48,400 nt of DNA from Streptomyces xiaopingdaonensis (lineage in GTDB: Bacteria; Actinomycetota; Actinomycetes; Streptomycetales; Streptomycetaceae): the NCBI RefSeq assembly GCF_000262345.1, contig NZ_AJTQ01000104.1:1-48400 (forward strand), given 5' to 3'. Shown here in pieces: positions 1 through 8,125 of this stretch; the first letter of the stretch is position 1; the number at the start of each line of letters is the position of its first letter. A model generated the notes under the pieces. That model saw only the letters and a program-made list of their open reading frames with translations, was not told the origin of the DNA and did no database searches. Made by a program: the position numbers and the translations under genes.

Positions 1-75
1 GCTCACGGTTGCGGGTCAGCGCCGGATTCGCACCGGCCTTCCCCCGGTCGGGACCTGTTGGGTACATGAGTACCT
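1..75 (-). promoter_or_regulatory. cobalamin (B12) riboswitch, partial
   Basis: Read on the minus strand, about bases 55 to 1 contain the hallmark core of a cobalamin riboswitch: GGGGAAGGCCGGTGCGAATC, followed by CGGCGCTGACCCGCAACCGT. The GGTGCGAATCCGGCGCTGACCCGC part matches the conserved P4-P6 region with a CTG-CCCGCA stretch. Transcription runs off the left edge, so the expression platform and the regulated gene are missing. In actinomycetes such elements usually control cobalamin or cobalt uptake, B12 synthesis, or genes with B12-independent isozymes; which applies here cannot be seen. The 5' boundary is approximate. Confidence 0.85.
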
Positions 76-170
76 CGGCCACTGTAGCCGCAGCACCGCA
101 GGCGCCCTCCGGCCGCGTACCCGTCGACGGGAGCACACGCACACACACCGGGACGATCCCGGCATTCGCC

Positions 171-1232
171 TCAGGCGGCGCGGTACCTCCCCGGATCGCT
201 CTCGGGCACCTGCTCGGCGCGGCCCAGCTTCACCAACCGCCACAGGTGCGCCGCCACCTCGGAGACGGCCATCCCGCGCGAGGCGAACGGGATCTCGGCC
301 CACGGCCGGTTCCACGTCATCCGCTCCGCCAACTCCCAGGGCGTGCACGGTCCTTCGGCGAGGAGGGCGTACATCTCCTCCAGCCGCTCCCCGTGGTGCG
401 AGAGGAGTTCGGCGACGCGTCCCCGGGAGTCGGTGAACGCGTACTGGTGGGCGGGGAGCACTTCGGCCGGGCGGAGGCGGTCGACGCGCTCCAGCGAGTC
501 GAGGTAGTCGCCGAGCGGGTCGACCGAGTCGTCCTCGGGGTCCTCGTAGAGGCCGATGTGCGGGGAGACCGTCGGGAGGAGGTGGTCGCCGGAGAAGAGG
601 CGGCCGTGGCCGGTGAGCGTCCCTGGGTTCGGGTGCTCCTCCTCGAGGTGGAGGCAGACGTGTCCCGGTGTGTGTCCCGGCGTCCAGATCGCGCGGAGGC
701 GGCGGCCCGGCAGGTCGAGGAGTTCGCCGGGGACGATCTCCCGGTCGGGCAGCGCCGCGTGGTGGCCGGGGACGGCGTCGGGCCCGGCCTCGGCGGCGAA
801 GGCGCGGAGCGGGGCGATCTCCTCCTCGGGGGCGCCGGTGAGGGCGAGCCGGTCGAGGAGCGAGAGGAGCCAACTCGCGGGCGCCGTCTCGCGGCTGCGG
901 CGCACCACGTCGGCGTCGGCGGCGTGCATCGCGATCCAGGCGCCCGACGCCTCGCGCACGCGGGCGCTGAGGCCGTGGTGGTCGGGGTGGTAGTGCGTGA
1001 GGACGACGCCCTTGAGCTCCTCGACGGAGGTGCCGCACGCACGCAACCCCTCGGTGAGCGCCTGCCAGGAGGACGGGTGGTCCCATCCCGTGTCCACGAC
1101 GACGGGCCCGGTGTCCGTCTCGACGAGGTGGACGAGGGTGTGGCCCAGCGGGTTGTCGGGGATCGGCACCGGGATGCTCCACACCCCGCCGCCGTGTTCT
1201 GTCGTCTGCGGCGGCTGCGCCGGGTTCGCCAT
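171..1232 (-). CDS. MBL-fold metallo-hydrolase
   Basis: About 353 residues with a metallo-beta-lactamase fold. The metal-binding motif HYHPDHHG is present (HxHxDH-like with the first His as HYHPDH), followed by HTPGHVCLH, a GDHLLP aspartate motif and a late AHQYAF histidine, the usual order for two-metal hydrolases. The C-terminal 60 residues resemble the winged-helix tail seen in lactonase/thioesterase-like MBL proteins (GxCTPWELAERM). The ATG at 1232 is preferred because GAGAAGGGGG lies upstream; an in-frame extension of 19 residues exists but has no signal. It lies downstream of the KstR-like repressor gene on the same strand, with a possible operator between them, so co-regulation with lipid or CoA-ester metabolism is plausible. 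The substrate is unknown. Confidence 0.88.
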   Translation of the reverse strand: MANPAQPPQTTEHGGGVWSIPVPIPDNPLGHTLVHLVETDTGPVVVDTGWDHPSSWQALTEGLRACGTSVEELKGVVLTHYHPDHHGLSARVREASGAWIAMHAADADVVRRSRETAPASWLLSLLDRLALTGAPEEEIAPLRAFAAEAGPDAVPGHHAALPDREIVPGELLDLPGRRLRAIWTPGHTPGHVCLHLEEEHPNPGTLTGHGRLFSGDHLLPTVSPHIGLYEDPEDDSVDPLGDYLDSLERVDRLRPAEVLPAHQYAFTDSRGRVAELLSHHGERLEEMYALLAEGPCTPWELAERMTWNRPWAEIPFASRGMAVSEVAAHLWRLVKLGRAEQVPESDPGRYRAA

Positions 1233-1281
1233 GGGTCGGCCCCCTTCTCCCTTGCCGGACAAGGGGATTCTTCCTTGTGAC

Positions 1282-1296
1282 GAGAACAAGTACTAG
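1282..1296. promoter_or_regulatory. possible KstR-like operator upstream of MBL gene
   Basis: The stretch GAGAACAAGTACTAG is an imperfect palindrome. It shares AAC-nn-GT and the flanking CTA with the KstR consensus TnnAACnnGTTnnA, with mismatches at the first position and at the third base of the right GTT. It sits between the stop of the TetR gene and the start of the MBL gene, where a repressor could act on the MBL promoter. This is weaker than the site at 2114-2127. Confidence 0.4.
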
Positions 1297-1299
1297 TTT

Positions 1300-1926
1300 T
1301 CAGAGTGTGGGTGGTGTCACAGCTCCGGTCTCCCGCTCCCCGACGAGCCGGCAGGCGGTGGCGAGGTCGGTGGCGACCTGGTCGAGGGAGGCGCGCCCCG
1401 AGAGCCAGGTGATCACCAGTGAGAGCCAGGTGTGCTCGATCACCCGGACCGCGGAGAGCTGCTCGGGCGCGGGCTCGCCCGGCAGGCGCATCGCGTCGAG
1501 GATCACCGCCGTGGTGAGCCGGGAGGCGGCCGCCACCTCGTGCCCCGCCGAGCGGTCGGCGAACGTCAGCGCCCGCACCATGGCGTCCGCGAGCTGGGGC
1601 TCCCTGCGCAGCGAGCGGAAGGCCCGCGTCAGCGTCTGCGCGACGCGCTCGCCCGCGTCCTCGGCGTCTGGCGGGTGGCGCAGCAGCTTGCGGTGCATCG
1701 CCTCCAACTGCTCGCCGAGGACGGCGACGAGGAGGTGGATCTTGGAGGGGAAGTACCGGTAGACGGTGCCGAGTGCGACGCCCGAGCGCTCGGCGACCGT
1801 GCGCATCTGGACCGCGTCGAAGCCGCCGCTGCGGGCGAGTTCGGCGGTGGCCGCCAGGATGCTGCTGCGGCGGGCCGCCTGGCGGGGGGTGAGCCGGGTG
1901 GTGCGGGGGATGGGGTGTGCGGTCAT
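1300..1926 (-). CDS. TetR/AcrR family repressor, KstR-like
   Basis: 208 residues. The N-terminal helix-turn-helix (about residues 22-66) contains GGFDAVQMRTVAERSGVALG followed by TVYRYFPSKIHLLVAVLG. This is strikingly close to mycobacterial KstR (QMRAVADRADVAVGTLYRYFPSKVHLLVSALG, recalled from memory). The C-terminal ligand domain also keeps KstR-like features (EAMTRA-type helix, VWLSxLxAWLxxRAS-type segment). KstR represses sterol/lipid catabolic genes and is released by a steroid CoA-thioester. Whether this protein senses a sterol-CoA or another acyl-CoA cannot be told. A perfect KstR-type site lies 188 bases upstream of its start, next to the divergent glycosyltransferase operon, which suggests auto- and cross-regulation. 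Confidence 0.9.
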   Translation of the reverse strand: MTAHPIPRTTRLTPRQAARRSSILAATAELARSGGFDAVQMRTVAERSGVALGTVYRYFPSKIHLLVAVLGEQLEAMHRKLLRHPPDAEDAGERVAQTLTRAFRSLRREPQLADAMVRALTFADRSAGHEVAAASRLTTAVILDAMRLPGEPAPEQLSAVRVIEHTWLSLVITWLSGRASLDQVATDLATACRLVGERETGAVTPPTL

Positions 1927-2113
1927 GCGTCCTCGCCGTTTCGCGCCGTGCCGGGGCTGCGCGCGTACGGCTGCGGCGGTCCGTCGTGCGTCCGGCGGAG
2001 TCCGCGGACGGCGGCTCCGGCAGGGGTGGCGTGAATCACCTGTGCCCCCCGTACTCCGGAAGTGACCGGCCGGTAGATTCTTCTCCGCGGGCGCTGCGCC
2101 CCGTCGGCATTGT

Positions 2114-2127
2114 TGGAACTTGTTCTA
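2114..2127. promoter_or_regulatory. KstR-type operator, full consensus match
   Basis: TGGAACTTGTTCTA fits the KstR consensus TnnAACnnGTTnnA at every fixed position. It lies in the divergent gap between the TetR gene and the glycosyltransferase operon, 56 bases before the GTG at 2183. A -10-like TAGATT (2126-2131) overlaps its right edge, so binding would block that promoter. The link to the neighbouring KstR-like repressor is inferred from position and motif. Confidence 0.7.
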
Positions 2128-2182
2128 GATTAACGCGAGCGGCTACGCTCCGTCCACGAAACTGAGGCGAAGGGGGCCGCGA

Positions 2183-3529
2183 GTGACCGCAGAGGCCGTA
2201 CGCGACAGCGAGCCCGGCCCCCGGAAAGCCGCCGGGCCCGAACCGGCGGAGGACGGCCGACGCCCCCTGCGCGTGGCCCTCTTGACGTACAAGGGCAACC
2301 CCTTCTGCGGCGGCCAGGGCGTCTACGTGCGCCATCTCTCGCGCGAGCTCGCCGCGCTGGGCCACACCGTCGAGGTGATCGGCGCCCAGCCCTACCCGGT
2401 GCTCGACGACGGCGTCGCCCTCACCGAGCTCCCCAGCCTCGACCTCTACCGGCAGCCCGACCCCTTCCGCACTCCGCGCCGCGGCGAGTACCGGGACTGG
2501 GTCGACCTCCTGGAGGTCGGCACCATGTGGACGGGCGGCTTCCCCGAACCCCTCACCTTCTCGCTCCGCGCCCGCCGCCATCTGCGCGCCCGCAGCGGCG
2601 AGTTCGACGTCGTCCACGACAACCAGACGCTCGGGTACGGCCTCCTCGGCGACGTCGGCGCGCCCCTCGTCACCACCGTCCACCACCCCATCACCGTCGA
2701 CCGCAGGCTGGAGCTGGAAGCGGCGGACGACTGGCGGCGCCGGTTCTCCGTCCGCCGGTGGTACGGGTTCACCAGGATGCAGAAGCACGTGGCGCGGCGG
2801 CTGCCCGCCGTGCTCACCGTCTCGGAGTCCTCGCGCCGCGAGATCGTCGAGGACCTCGGCGTGCGCCCCGACCGCATCCACACCGTCCCGATCGGCGCCG
2901 ACGCGCGCACCTACCGGCCGGACCCGGCGGTGCCGAAGGTGCCGGGCCGGATCGTCACCACCTCCAGCGCCGACGTGCCGCTCAAGGGACTCGTCCACCT
3001 CGTCGAGGCGCTCGCCAAGGCGCGGGTCGAGCGGCCCGAGGCGCACCTCGTGGTGATCGGCAGGCGTCCCGAGGAGGGCCGGGTCGCCGACGCCGTCGCG
3101 GAGTACGGGCTCGAAGACGCCGTCGAGTTCGTCAAGGGGATCACGGACGAGGAGCTCGCCGCGCTGCTCCAGGGCGCCGAACTCGCCTGCGTCCCCTCGC
3201 TCTACGAAGGGTTCTCGCTCCCGGCCGCCGAGGCGATGGCCACGGGCACGCCGCTCCTCGCCACGACGGGCGGCGCCATCCCCGAGGTCGCGGGGACCGA
3301 CGGCGAGACGTGCCTCGCGGTGCCGCCGGGGGACGCGGGAGCGCTCGCCGCCGGCCTCGTCCGGCTCCTCTCCGACGCCGAACTCCGCGCCCGCATCGGG
3401 GCCGCCGGGCGCGCACGGGTGCTCGCCCGCTTCACCTGGCAGCAGGCAGCGCGCGCCACCGTCCGCCACTACCGCGCCGCGCTCGCGGCGCGGACCGCAG
3501 CCCCCAGGCCCGCCGCACACCCCGGCTGA
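2183..3529 (+). CDS. glycosyltransferase family 4 (GT-B)
   Basis: 448 residues, normal for a GT4 retaining glycosyltransferase. The N-terminal Rossmann half has the glycine-rich acceptor-side motif CGGQGVYVRHLSREL (about residues 44-58). The C-terminal half carries the EX7E donor motif (E342 and E350 in YEGFSLPAAEAMATGTP), the usual sugar-nucleotide binding signature. There are no membrane segments, so it is probably cytosolic or peripheral. The GTG at 2183 follows GAAGGGGG at 2169-2176. It is the first gene of a three-gene operon with a methyltransferase and an alpha/alpha-barrel protein. Together they could build a methylated glycoside or polysaccharide, by loose analogy with mycobacterial methylglucose lipopolysaccharide genes, but donor and acceptor cannot be deduced. 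Confidence 0.92.
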   Translation: MTAEAVRDSEPGPRKAAGPEPAEDGRRPLRVALLTYKGNPFCGGQGVYVRHLSRELAALGHTVEVIGAQPYPVLDDGVALTELPSLDLYRQPDPFRTPRRGEYRDWVDLLEVGTMWTGGFPEPLTFSLRARRHLRARSGEFDVVHDNQTLGYGLLGDVGAPLVTTVHHPITVDRRLELEAADDWRRRFSVRRWYGFTRMQKHVARRLPAVLTVSESSRREIVEDLGVRPDRIHTVPIGADARTYRPDPAVPKVPGRIVTTSSADVPLKGLVHLVEALAKARVERPEAHLVVIGRRPEEGRVADAVAEYGLEDAVEFVKGITDEELAALLQGAELACVPSLYEGFSLPAAEAMATGTPLLATTGGAIPEVAGTDGETCLAVPPGDAGALAAGLVRLLSDAELRARIGAAGRARVLARFTWQQAARATVRHYRAALAARTAAPRPAAHPG

Positions 3530-3599
3530 GCCGCCCCCGGCCGCCCCGCCGGCCGGAAGCCACCGCACCGCCCCGCACGCCAGGAAGGCAGAACTCCAA

Positions 3600-4340
3600 G
3601 TGCTCACCGTGGACTTCACCCGCTTCCCGCTCGCCCCAGGCGACCGCGTACTCGACCTCGGATGCGGAGCGGGACGCCACGCCTTCGAGTGCTACAGGCG
3701 CGGAGCGCACGTCGTCGCGCTCGACCGGAACGCGGACGAGATCCGCGAGGTCGCCAAGTGGTTCGCGGCGATGGACGATGAGGGCGAGGCGCCCGCAGGC
3801 GCCACGGCGACCGCCATGGAGGGGGACGCGCTCGCGCTGCCCTTCCCCGACGAGAGCTTCGACGTCGTCGTCATCTCTGAGGTGATGGAGCACATACCGG
3901 ACGACAAGGGCGTCCTCGCGGAGATGGTCCGGGTCCTCAAGCCGGGCGGCCGGATCGCGGTGACCGTGCCCAGGTACGGTCCCGAGAAGGTCTGCTGGGC
4001 GCTGAGCGACGCGTACCACGAGGTCGAGGGCGGCCACATCCGCATCTACCGCGGGGACGAACTCCTCGGCCGCATGCGCGAGGCGGGCCTGCGCCCCTAC
4101 GGCACCCACCACGCGCACGGCCTCCACTCGCCGTACTGGTGGCTCAAGTGCGCCTTCGGCGTCCACCGGGAGGGCGACGACGCCGCGCTCCCCGTCCGCG
4201 CCTACCACAAGCTCCTCGTCTGGGACATCGTCAAGAAGCCGCTCGCCACCCGCGTCGCCGAGCGCGCGCTCGACCCGCTGATCGGCAAGAGCTTCGTCGC
4301 GTACGCCACCAAGCCGCACGCGCGCGAGGCCGCCGCGTGA
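3600..4340 (+). CDS. class I SAM-dependent methyltransferase
   Basis: 246 residues. SAM motif I is VLDLGCGAGRHAFE (about residues 17-30), the acidic ribose-binding residue follows in VVALDRN, and motif VISEVMEHIPDD plus MVRVLKPGGRIAVTVP are typical of Methyltransf_11/UbiE-like enzymes. The start is GTG at 3600 with GGAAGG about ten bases upstream. The gene sits 70 bases after the glycosyltransferase, and its stop overlaps the GTG of the next gene (GTGA at 4337-4340), indicating translational coupling. The substrate is unknown; an oxygen of a sugar or lipid made with the neighbouring enzymes is a reasonable guess. Confidence 0.92.
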   Translation: MLTVDFTRFPLAPGDRVLDLGCGAGRHAFECYRRGAHVVALDRNADEIREVAKWFAAMDDEGEAPAGATATAMEGDALALPFPDESFDVVVISEVMEHIPDDKGVLAEMVRVLKPGGRIAVTVPRYGPEKVCWALSDAYHEVEGGHIRIYRGDELLGRMREAGLRPYGTHHAHGLHSPYWWLKCAFGVHREGDDAALPVRAYHKLLVWDIVKKPLATRVAERALDPLIGKSFVAYATKPHAREAAA

Positions 4341-5425
4341 CACCGCACCGTCCGCGGCCCGGGCAGACCGAGCAGTTGGTGCTGTCCGGCGTGCTCACGG
4401 CCGAGCAGGCCGCGGAGACCGTCGCGGGGATAGCCGCCGTGCAGCGCGACGACGGCGCCATACCCTGGTTCCGCGGCCACCACCTCGACCCGTGGGACCA
4501 CGTCGAGGCGGCGATGGCGCTCGACGCGGCCGGCGAGCACGAGCGCGCCGCCGCCGCCTACGCCTGGCTCGCCGCGCACCAACTCCCCGACGGCTCCTGG
4601 TACGCGGCCTACGACGACGGCGACGCCTCGACCCCCACGGACCGCTCGCGCGAAAGCAACTTCTGCGCCTACCCGGCCGTCGGCGTCTGGCACCACTACC
4701 TCGCCACGGGCGACGACGCGTTCGCCGAGCAGATGTGGCCGACCGTGGCGGCGGCGGTCGAGTTCGTCCTCCGGCTCCAGCAGCCGGGAGGCCAGATCGG
4801 CTGGAAGCGCGAGCCGGACGGCACCCCCGTGCACGACGCGCTCCTCACCGGCTCCGCCTCCGTCCACCAGGCGCTCCGCTGCGCCCTCGCGCTCGCCGAA
4901 CACCGCGAGGAGCCGCAGCCCGACTGGGAGTTGGCGACGGGGCTGCTGGGCCACGCCGTCCGCGCCCACCCCGAGCGGTTTCTCGACAAGAGCCGCTACT
5001 CGATGGACTGGTACTACCCCGTCCTCTCCGGCGCCGTCCGCGGAACCGAGGCGAAGCAGCGGCTGGAGGACGGCTGGGACACCTTCGTCGTCCCCGGGCT
5101 CGGGGTGCGCTGCGTCTCGCCCAACCCGTGGGTGACCGGAGGAGAGAGCGCCGAACTCGCCCTCGCGCTCTGGGCGATGGGCGAGTCCGACCGCGCGCTC
5201 GACGTCCTCCGCTCGATCCGTCACCTGCGCGCCGAGGACGGCATGTACTGGACGGGTTACGTCTTCGACGACGGCGTCGTCTGGCCGCGCGAACGGACGG
5301 CGTGGACCGCCGGCTCGCTCCTCCTCGCGGTCGCCGCGCTCGGCGGGGAGGAGGCGACCGTGCAGATCTTCTCCGGGGAGCGGCTGCCGTCGGGGCTGGA
5401 GCCCGACGCGGCCGACTGCTGCTGA
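4337..5425 (+). CDS. alpha/alpha-barrel protein, prenyltransferase/squalene-oxidase repeat type
   Basis: 362 residues starting at the GTG that overlaps the methyltransferase stop. The sequence consists of repeated helix pairs with aromatic-rich turns (WLAAHQLPDGSWYAAY, YPAVGVWHHYL, WALGES-like AMGESDRALDVL), as in the alpha/alpha-toroid superfamily that automatic pipelines call prenyltransferase. No DXDD cyclase motif and no DDXXD motif is visible, so real terpene cyclase or prenyl-transfer activity is not supported. The fold also occurs in glycoside hydrolases, and the neighbouring glycosyltransferase makes a carbohydrate-active role equally likely. The C-terminus ends in two cysteines (DCC). 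It is the last gene of the operon, with a strong terminator three bases past the stop. Confidence 0.8.
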   Translation: MTPHRPRPGQTEQLVLSGVLTAEQAAETVAGIAAVQRDDGAIPWFRGHHLDPWDHVEAAMALDAAGEHERAAAAYAWLAAHQLPDGSWYAAYDDGDASTPTDRSRESNFCAYPAVGVWHHYLATGDDAFAEQMWPTVAAAVEFVLRLQQPGGQIGWKREPDGTPVHDALLTGSASVHQALRCALALAEHREEPQPDWELATGLLGHAVRAHPERFLDKSRYSMDWYYPVLSGAVRGTEAKQRLEDGWDTFVVPGLGVRCVSPNPWVTGGESAELALALWAMGESDRALDVLRSIRHLRAEDGMYWTGYVFDDGVVWPRERTAWTAGSLLLAVAALGGEEATVQIFSGERLPSGLEPDAADCC

Positions 5426-5427
5426 TT

Positions 5428-5481
5428 CCGGCACACGCGAAAGGGCCCGCACCGAGGTGCGGACCCTTTCGCGTGTGCCGG
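5428..5481. terminator. strong bidirectional hairpin terminator
   Basis: Two 26-base arms starting CCGGCACACGCGAAAGGG and ending CCCTTTCGCGTGTGCCGG pair with a single mismatch around a short GA-containing loop. It lies between two convergent genes (stop at 5425 on plus, stop at 5534 on minus) and can serve both. Confidence 0.9.
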
Positions 5482-5533
5482 GCTGCCGGCGGGGTCCCCC
5501 GTGCGTCCCCCGGTCCGGCAGCCCGCTACGGCG

Positions 5534-6349
5534 TCAGCCGCGCTGGATGCCGCTGGTGTCCTGGAGGATGCCGCGGCGGCCGTCCTGCGTCTGCGCGATG
5601 AGCGCCTGGCCCCGCTGGTCGACCGCGAGAAACCAGGTGCCCGGGGTGAGTTCGGCGACCGGCTGCGGAGAGCCGTCCTCGGGGAAGAGGGGCCTGGCGA
5701 CCGGCACGGCGAACCAGAACGGCTGGAACGGCTGGGCCGCGCCCATGTCCTGCGGCTGCGGTGCGCCCGGCTGGGGCTGCTGGCCGTACGGCTGCTGCCC
5801 GTACGGGCCCGGCTGGCCCTGCTGCGGTGCGCCCGGGTAGCCGTAACCGCCGGGCTGCTGGCCGTAGGGCATCTGGCCCATCTGCGGCTGCTTCGGCCCG
5901 CCCGCCGGGATCAGCGGGGTGCGCAGGGCCGGGACGAGCGGCGTCGCGAGGGCGAAGCCGGCGATGACAAGGGTGGCGAGGAAGCCGAGCCACGCGCCCG
6001 CGCCGAGGCTGAGCCCGGAGGCGTCGGGCTTCAGCACCAGCGACCAGAACGAGCTCCAGAAGGCGGCGACGGCGAGCGGTACGCCCCACTGCCCGAGGCT
6101 GAGCGTCGCGAACTTGACGTCCTGCTGCATCAGCCGGCCGAGGACGACCAGTACGGCGGCGATGATGCCGAGGAGGTACACCGCCGGCAGGATCACGGTC
6201 ACCATGTCCGTGTCCCAAGCGCTCGGCAGCTCGTTGCAGCGCTCGCCGCAGTCGTCTGCCGTGTAGAAGTTGAGGAACGAGGCGATGAACAGCAGGACCG
6301 CTGCTGCAGCCACCGCGCCGTCGCCTCGTGTGAGCGAGCGGATGTTCAC
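5534..6349 (-). CDS. DUF5336-type membrane protein with proline/glutamine-rich linker
   Basis: 271 residues from a GTG start preceded by AAGGA. The first 135 residues hold about four hydrophobic segments (near residues 12-28, 48-70, 84-105, 118-140) typical of the DUF5336/34-kDa antigen-like actinobacterial membrane proteins. A low-complexity stretch of PYGQQP, GGYGYPG and QPQPGAPQP units (about 155-205) follows, then a compact C-terminal domain of about 60 residues (FWFAVPVARPLFPEDG... TPGTWFLAVDQRGQALIAQT). That domain probably lies on one face of the membrane. No function is established. The next gene downstream is convergent and the gene upstream on the same strand is a cell-wall amidase. 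Confidence 0.82.
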   Translation of the reverse strand: MNIRSLTRGDGAVAAAAVLLFIASFLNFYTADDCGERCNELPSAWDTDMVTVILPAVYLLGIIAAVLVVLGRLMQQDVKFATLSLGQWGVPLAVAAFWSSFWSLVLKPDASGLSLGAGAWLGFLATLVIAGFALATPLVPALRTPLIPAGGPKQPQMGQMPYGQQPGGYGYPGAPQQGQPGPYGQQPYGQQPQPGAPQPQDMGAAQPFQPFWFAVPVARPLFPEDGSPQPVAELTPGTWFLAVDQRGQALIAQTQDGRRGILQDTSGIQRG

Positions 6350-6528
6350 GTGGGGTCCTTAGTCGGTTTCGTCGTGGTCATGGTCTGCCGGGGGTGAGGC
6401 CCCATCGTACGGATGAACCCCCTGCCGCATCCGGCGGGTTCGGTACTTCGCGCTGTGAGATCGATCAGGTCCTCGCCCTCCGGGCGGGGATGGTGACTCC
6501 CTCTGCGGGCAAGGCTGTTGACCGGCGC

Positions 6529-7449
6529 TTACCTGCGGTCACTCGCCGCGGCGCCGCGCGTCAGGTACGCGGTCAGGCCGTCGGCCACCCCCGCGGCGGC
6601 GCGCTTCTGCCATGCGGGCGAGGAGAGTTGGGCCGCGTCGCGGGCGTTGCGCATGTTGCCGCACTCCAGGAAGACCTTGGGGACGCGGCTGAGGTTGAGG
6701 CCGCCGAGGTCCGCGCGGATGTCGAGGCCGCTTCCGTCGCCGATGTACTCGGCCGGCCGTGCACCCGTCGCCGCGCGGAAACCCGACGCCAACTCCCGGC
6801 CCAGCCGGGCCGAGGGCGCCACGATGGCGCGGGTGTCCGCGCCCCGGGTGCGGACCTCGCCCGGGAGGATGACGTGGAAGCCGCGGGCGTCCGCGGGGGC
6901 TCCGTCCGCGTGGAGCGAGACCGCGGCGTCCGCCTTCGCCTCGTTGCCGATCCGGGCGCGCTCGTCGACGCACGGCCCCCACTCCACGTCCCCGCGCTTC
7001 TCGCCGCCGGAGTGCACCAGCACCACCTCGGCGCCCTCCGAGACCAGCAGCCGCTCCACGCGCTCGGCCAGCGCCAGTGTGAACTCCGCCTCGGCGTAGC
7101 CGTCTTCGGTCTCGGTGCCCGTCGTGTCGCACTCCTTCGTCCCCTCGCCCATGTCGACCTGACGGTTGATCTCCCGTGCGTGGTCGCGGTTGCCCGGGTG
7201 GTGCCCGGGGTCGAGCACGACGGTCCGGCCGTCCAGCACCTTCTCCTGCGCGGACGGGCTTCCGGACGGCCGCGCGTCCGGGGCGCGTTGCGCGGTACCT
7301 GCGCCGTCGTCCCCGCCCCACACGCGCCAGCCGAGCCAGCCGAGGAGCACGAGGGGGACGGCCACGCAGAGGGCGAGCAGGACGGCGCCGCGCGGGCCGC
7401 GGCGTCCCGGCGGCCGGTCGGGCAGGGGCGGGGGGAGGGTGTTCGACAC
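6529..7449 (-). CDS. N-acetylmuramoyl-L-alanine amidase (Amidase_3)
   Basis: 306 residues from GTG. A proline/arginine-rich cytosolic tip is followed by one membrane segment (about residues 21-42), a short linker, then an Amidase_3 zinc hydrolase domain: VVLDPGHHPGN (first zinc His), the acidic ligand in the EDGYAEAEFTLALAERVE helix, VSLHADGAPADARGFHV (second zinc His) and a C-terminal VFLECGNMRNARDA glutamate motif. It cleaves the amide between N-acetylmuramic acid and L-Ala in peptidoglycan, acting outside the cell while anchored in the membrane. It is separated from the downstream DUF5336 gene by 180 bases that contain no recognisable gene, and from the upstream methyltransferase by 31 bases, suggesting co-transcription with the latter. 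Confidence 0.92.
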   Translation of the reverse strand: MSNTLPPPLPDRPPGRRGPRGAVLLALCVAVPLVLLGWLGWRVWGGDDGAGTAQRAPDARPSGSPSAQEKVLDGRTVVLDPGHHPGNRDHAREINRQVDMGEGTKECDTTGTETEDGYAEAEFTLALAERVERLLVSEGAEVVLVHSGGEKRGDVEWGPCVDERARIGNEAKADAAVSLHADGAPADARGFHVILPGEVRTRGADTRAIVAPSARLGRELASGFRAATGARPAEYIGDGSGLDIRADLGGLNLSRVPKVFLECGNMRNARDAAQLSSPAWQKRAAAGVADGLTAYLTRGAAASDRR

Positions 7450-7480
7450 GAGTGGCGATGGTAGCCGCGGCGTGCGGCGT

Positions 7481-8125
7481 TCAGATGCCCGGTCCTGTAC
7501 GGCGCAGCACGCGGAGCGAGCGCACGGTCGAGATCTCGGTGAAAGCGCCGGAGGAGAGCGCCCTCCTGTGCATGCGGTACGGCGCCTGGCCGCCGTCGGC
7601 CGGGTCGGGGAAGACGTCGTGGATGACGAGGAGTCCGCCCTCCGCGAGGTGCGGTGCCCAGCCCTCGTAGTCGGCCGTGGCGTGCTCGTCGGTGTGTCCG
7701 CCGTCGACGAAGACGAGCCCCAGCGGGCTGCCCCAGACGGCCGCGATCTGCGGCGAGGCTCCGACGAGTGCGACGGTGTGCCGCTCCAGCCCCGCGGCGT
7801 GCAGCGTGCGGCGGAACTCGGGCAGCGTGTCCGTCAAGCCGACGGCGGGGTCGACGAGTTCGGCGTCGTGGTACTCCCAGCCCGGCTGCTGCTCCTCGCT
7901 GCCGCGGTGGTGGTCGACGGTGAGCGCGGTGACGCCCGCCCGGCGGGCCGCGTCGGCGAGGAGGAGGGTGGAGCGGCCGCAGTACGTGCCTATCTCCAGC
8001 AACGGCAGCCCGTTGCCCGCCGCCTCGACGGCGGCGGCGTGGAGCGCCATGCCCTCGTCGCGGGGCATGAAGCCCTTCGCCTTGTCGAAGGCGGCGAGCA
8101 GTTCGGCGGAGGGGCGCTGGTGCAT
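7481..8125 (-). CDS. class I SAM-dependent methyltransferase
   Basis: 214 residues. Motif I is LLEIGTYCGRSTLLLADAAR, followed by LTVDHHRGSEEQQPGW (acidic residue plus a DHH motif) and LVFVDGGHTDEHATADYEGW with EGGLLVIHDVF, the pattern of Methyltransf_24 enzymes that can bind a divalent metal through Asp/His. The ATG at 8125 begins MHQRPSAELL; the open frame extends 143 codons further upstream, but that part is arginine/proline noise. It is divergent from the MFS gene at 8367 and probably shares a transcript with the amidase downstream. The substrate is unknown. Confidence 0.88.
   Translation of the reverse strand: MHQRPSAELLAAFDKAKGFMPRDEGMALHAAAVEAAGNGLPLLEIGTYCGRSTLLLADAARRAGVTALTVDHHRGSEEQQPGWEYHDAELVDPAVGLTDTLPEFRRTLHAAGLERHTVALVGASPQIAAVWGSPLGLVFVDGGHTDEHATADYEGWAPHLAEGGLLVIHDVFPDPADGGQAPYRMHRRALSSGAFTEISTVRSLRVLRRTGPGI

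Noticed and set aside
2036..3619. 527-codon minus-strand frame opposite the glycosyltransferase
   Set aside because: It is antisense to the GT4 gene, whose motifs are complete.
4337..5425. Terpene cyclase or squalene-hopene cyclase
   Set aside because: No DXDD motif or regular QW repeats are visible and the chain is far shorter than squalene-hopene cyclases; only the toroid fold is supported.
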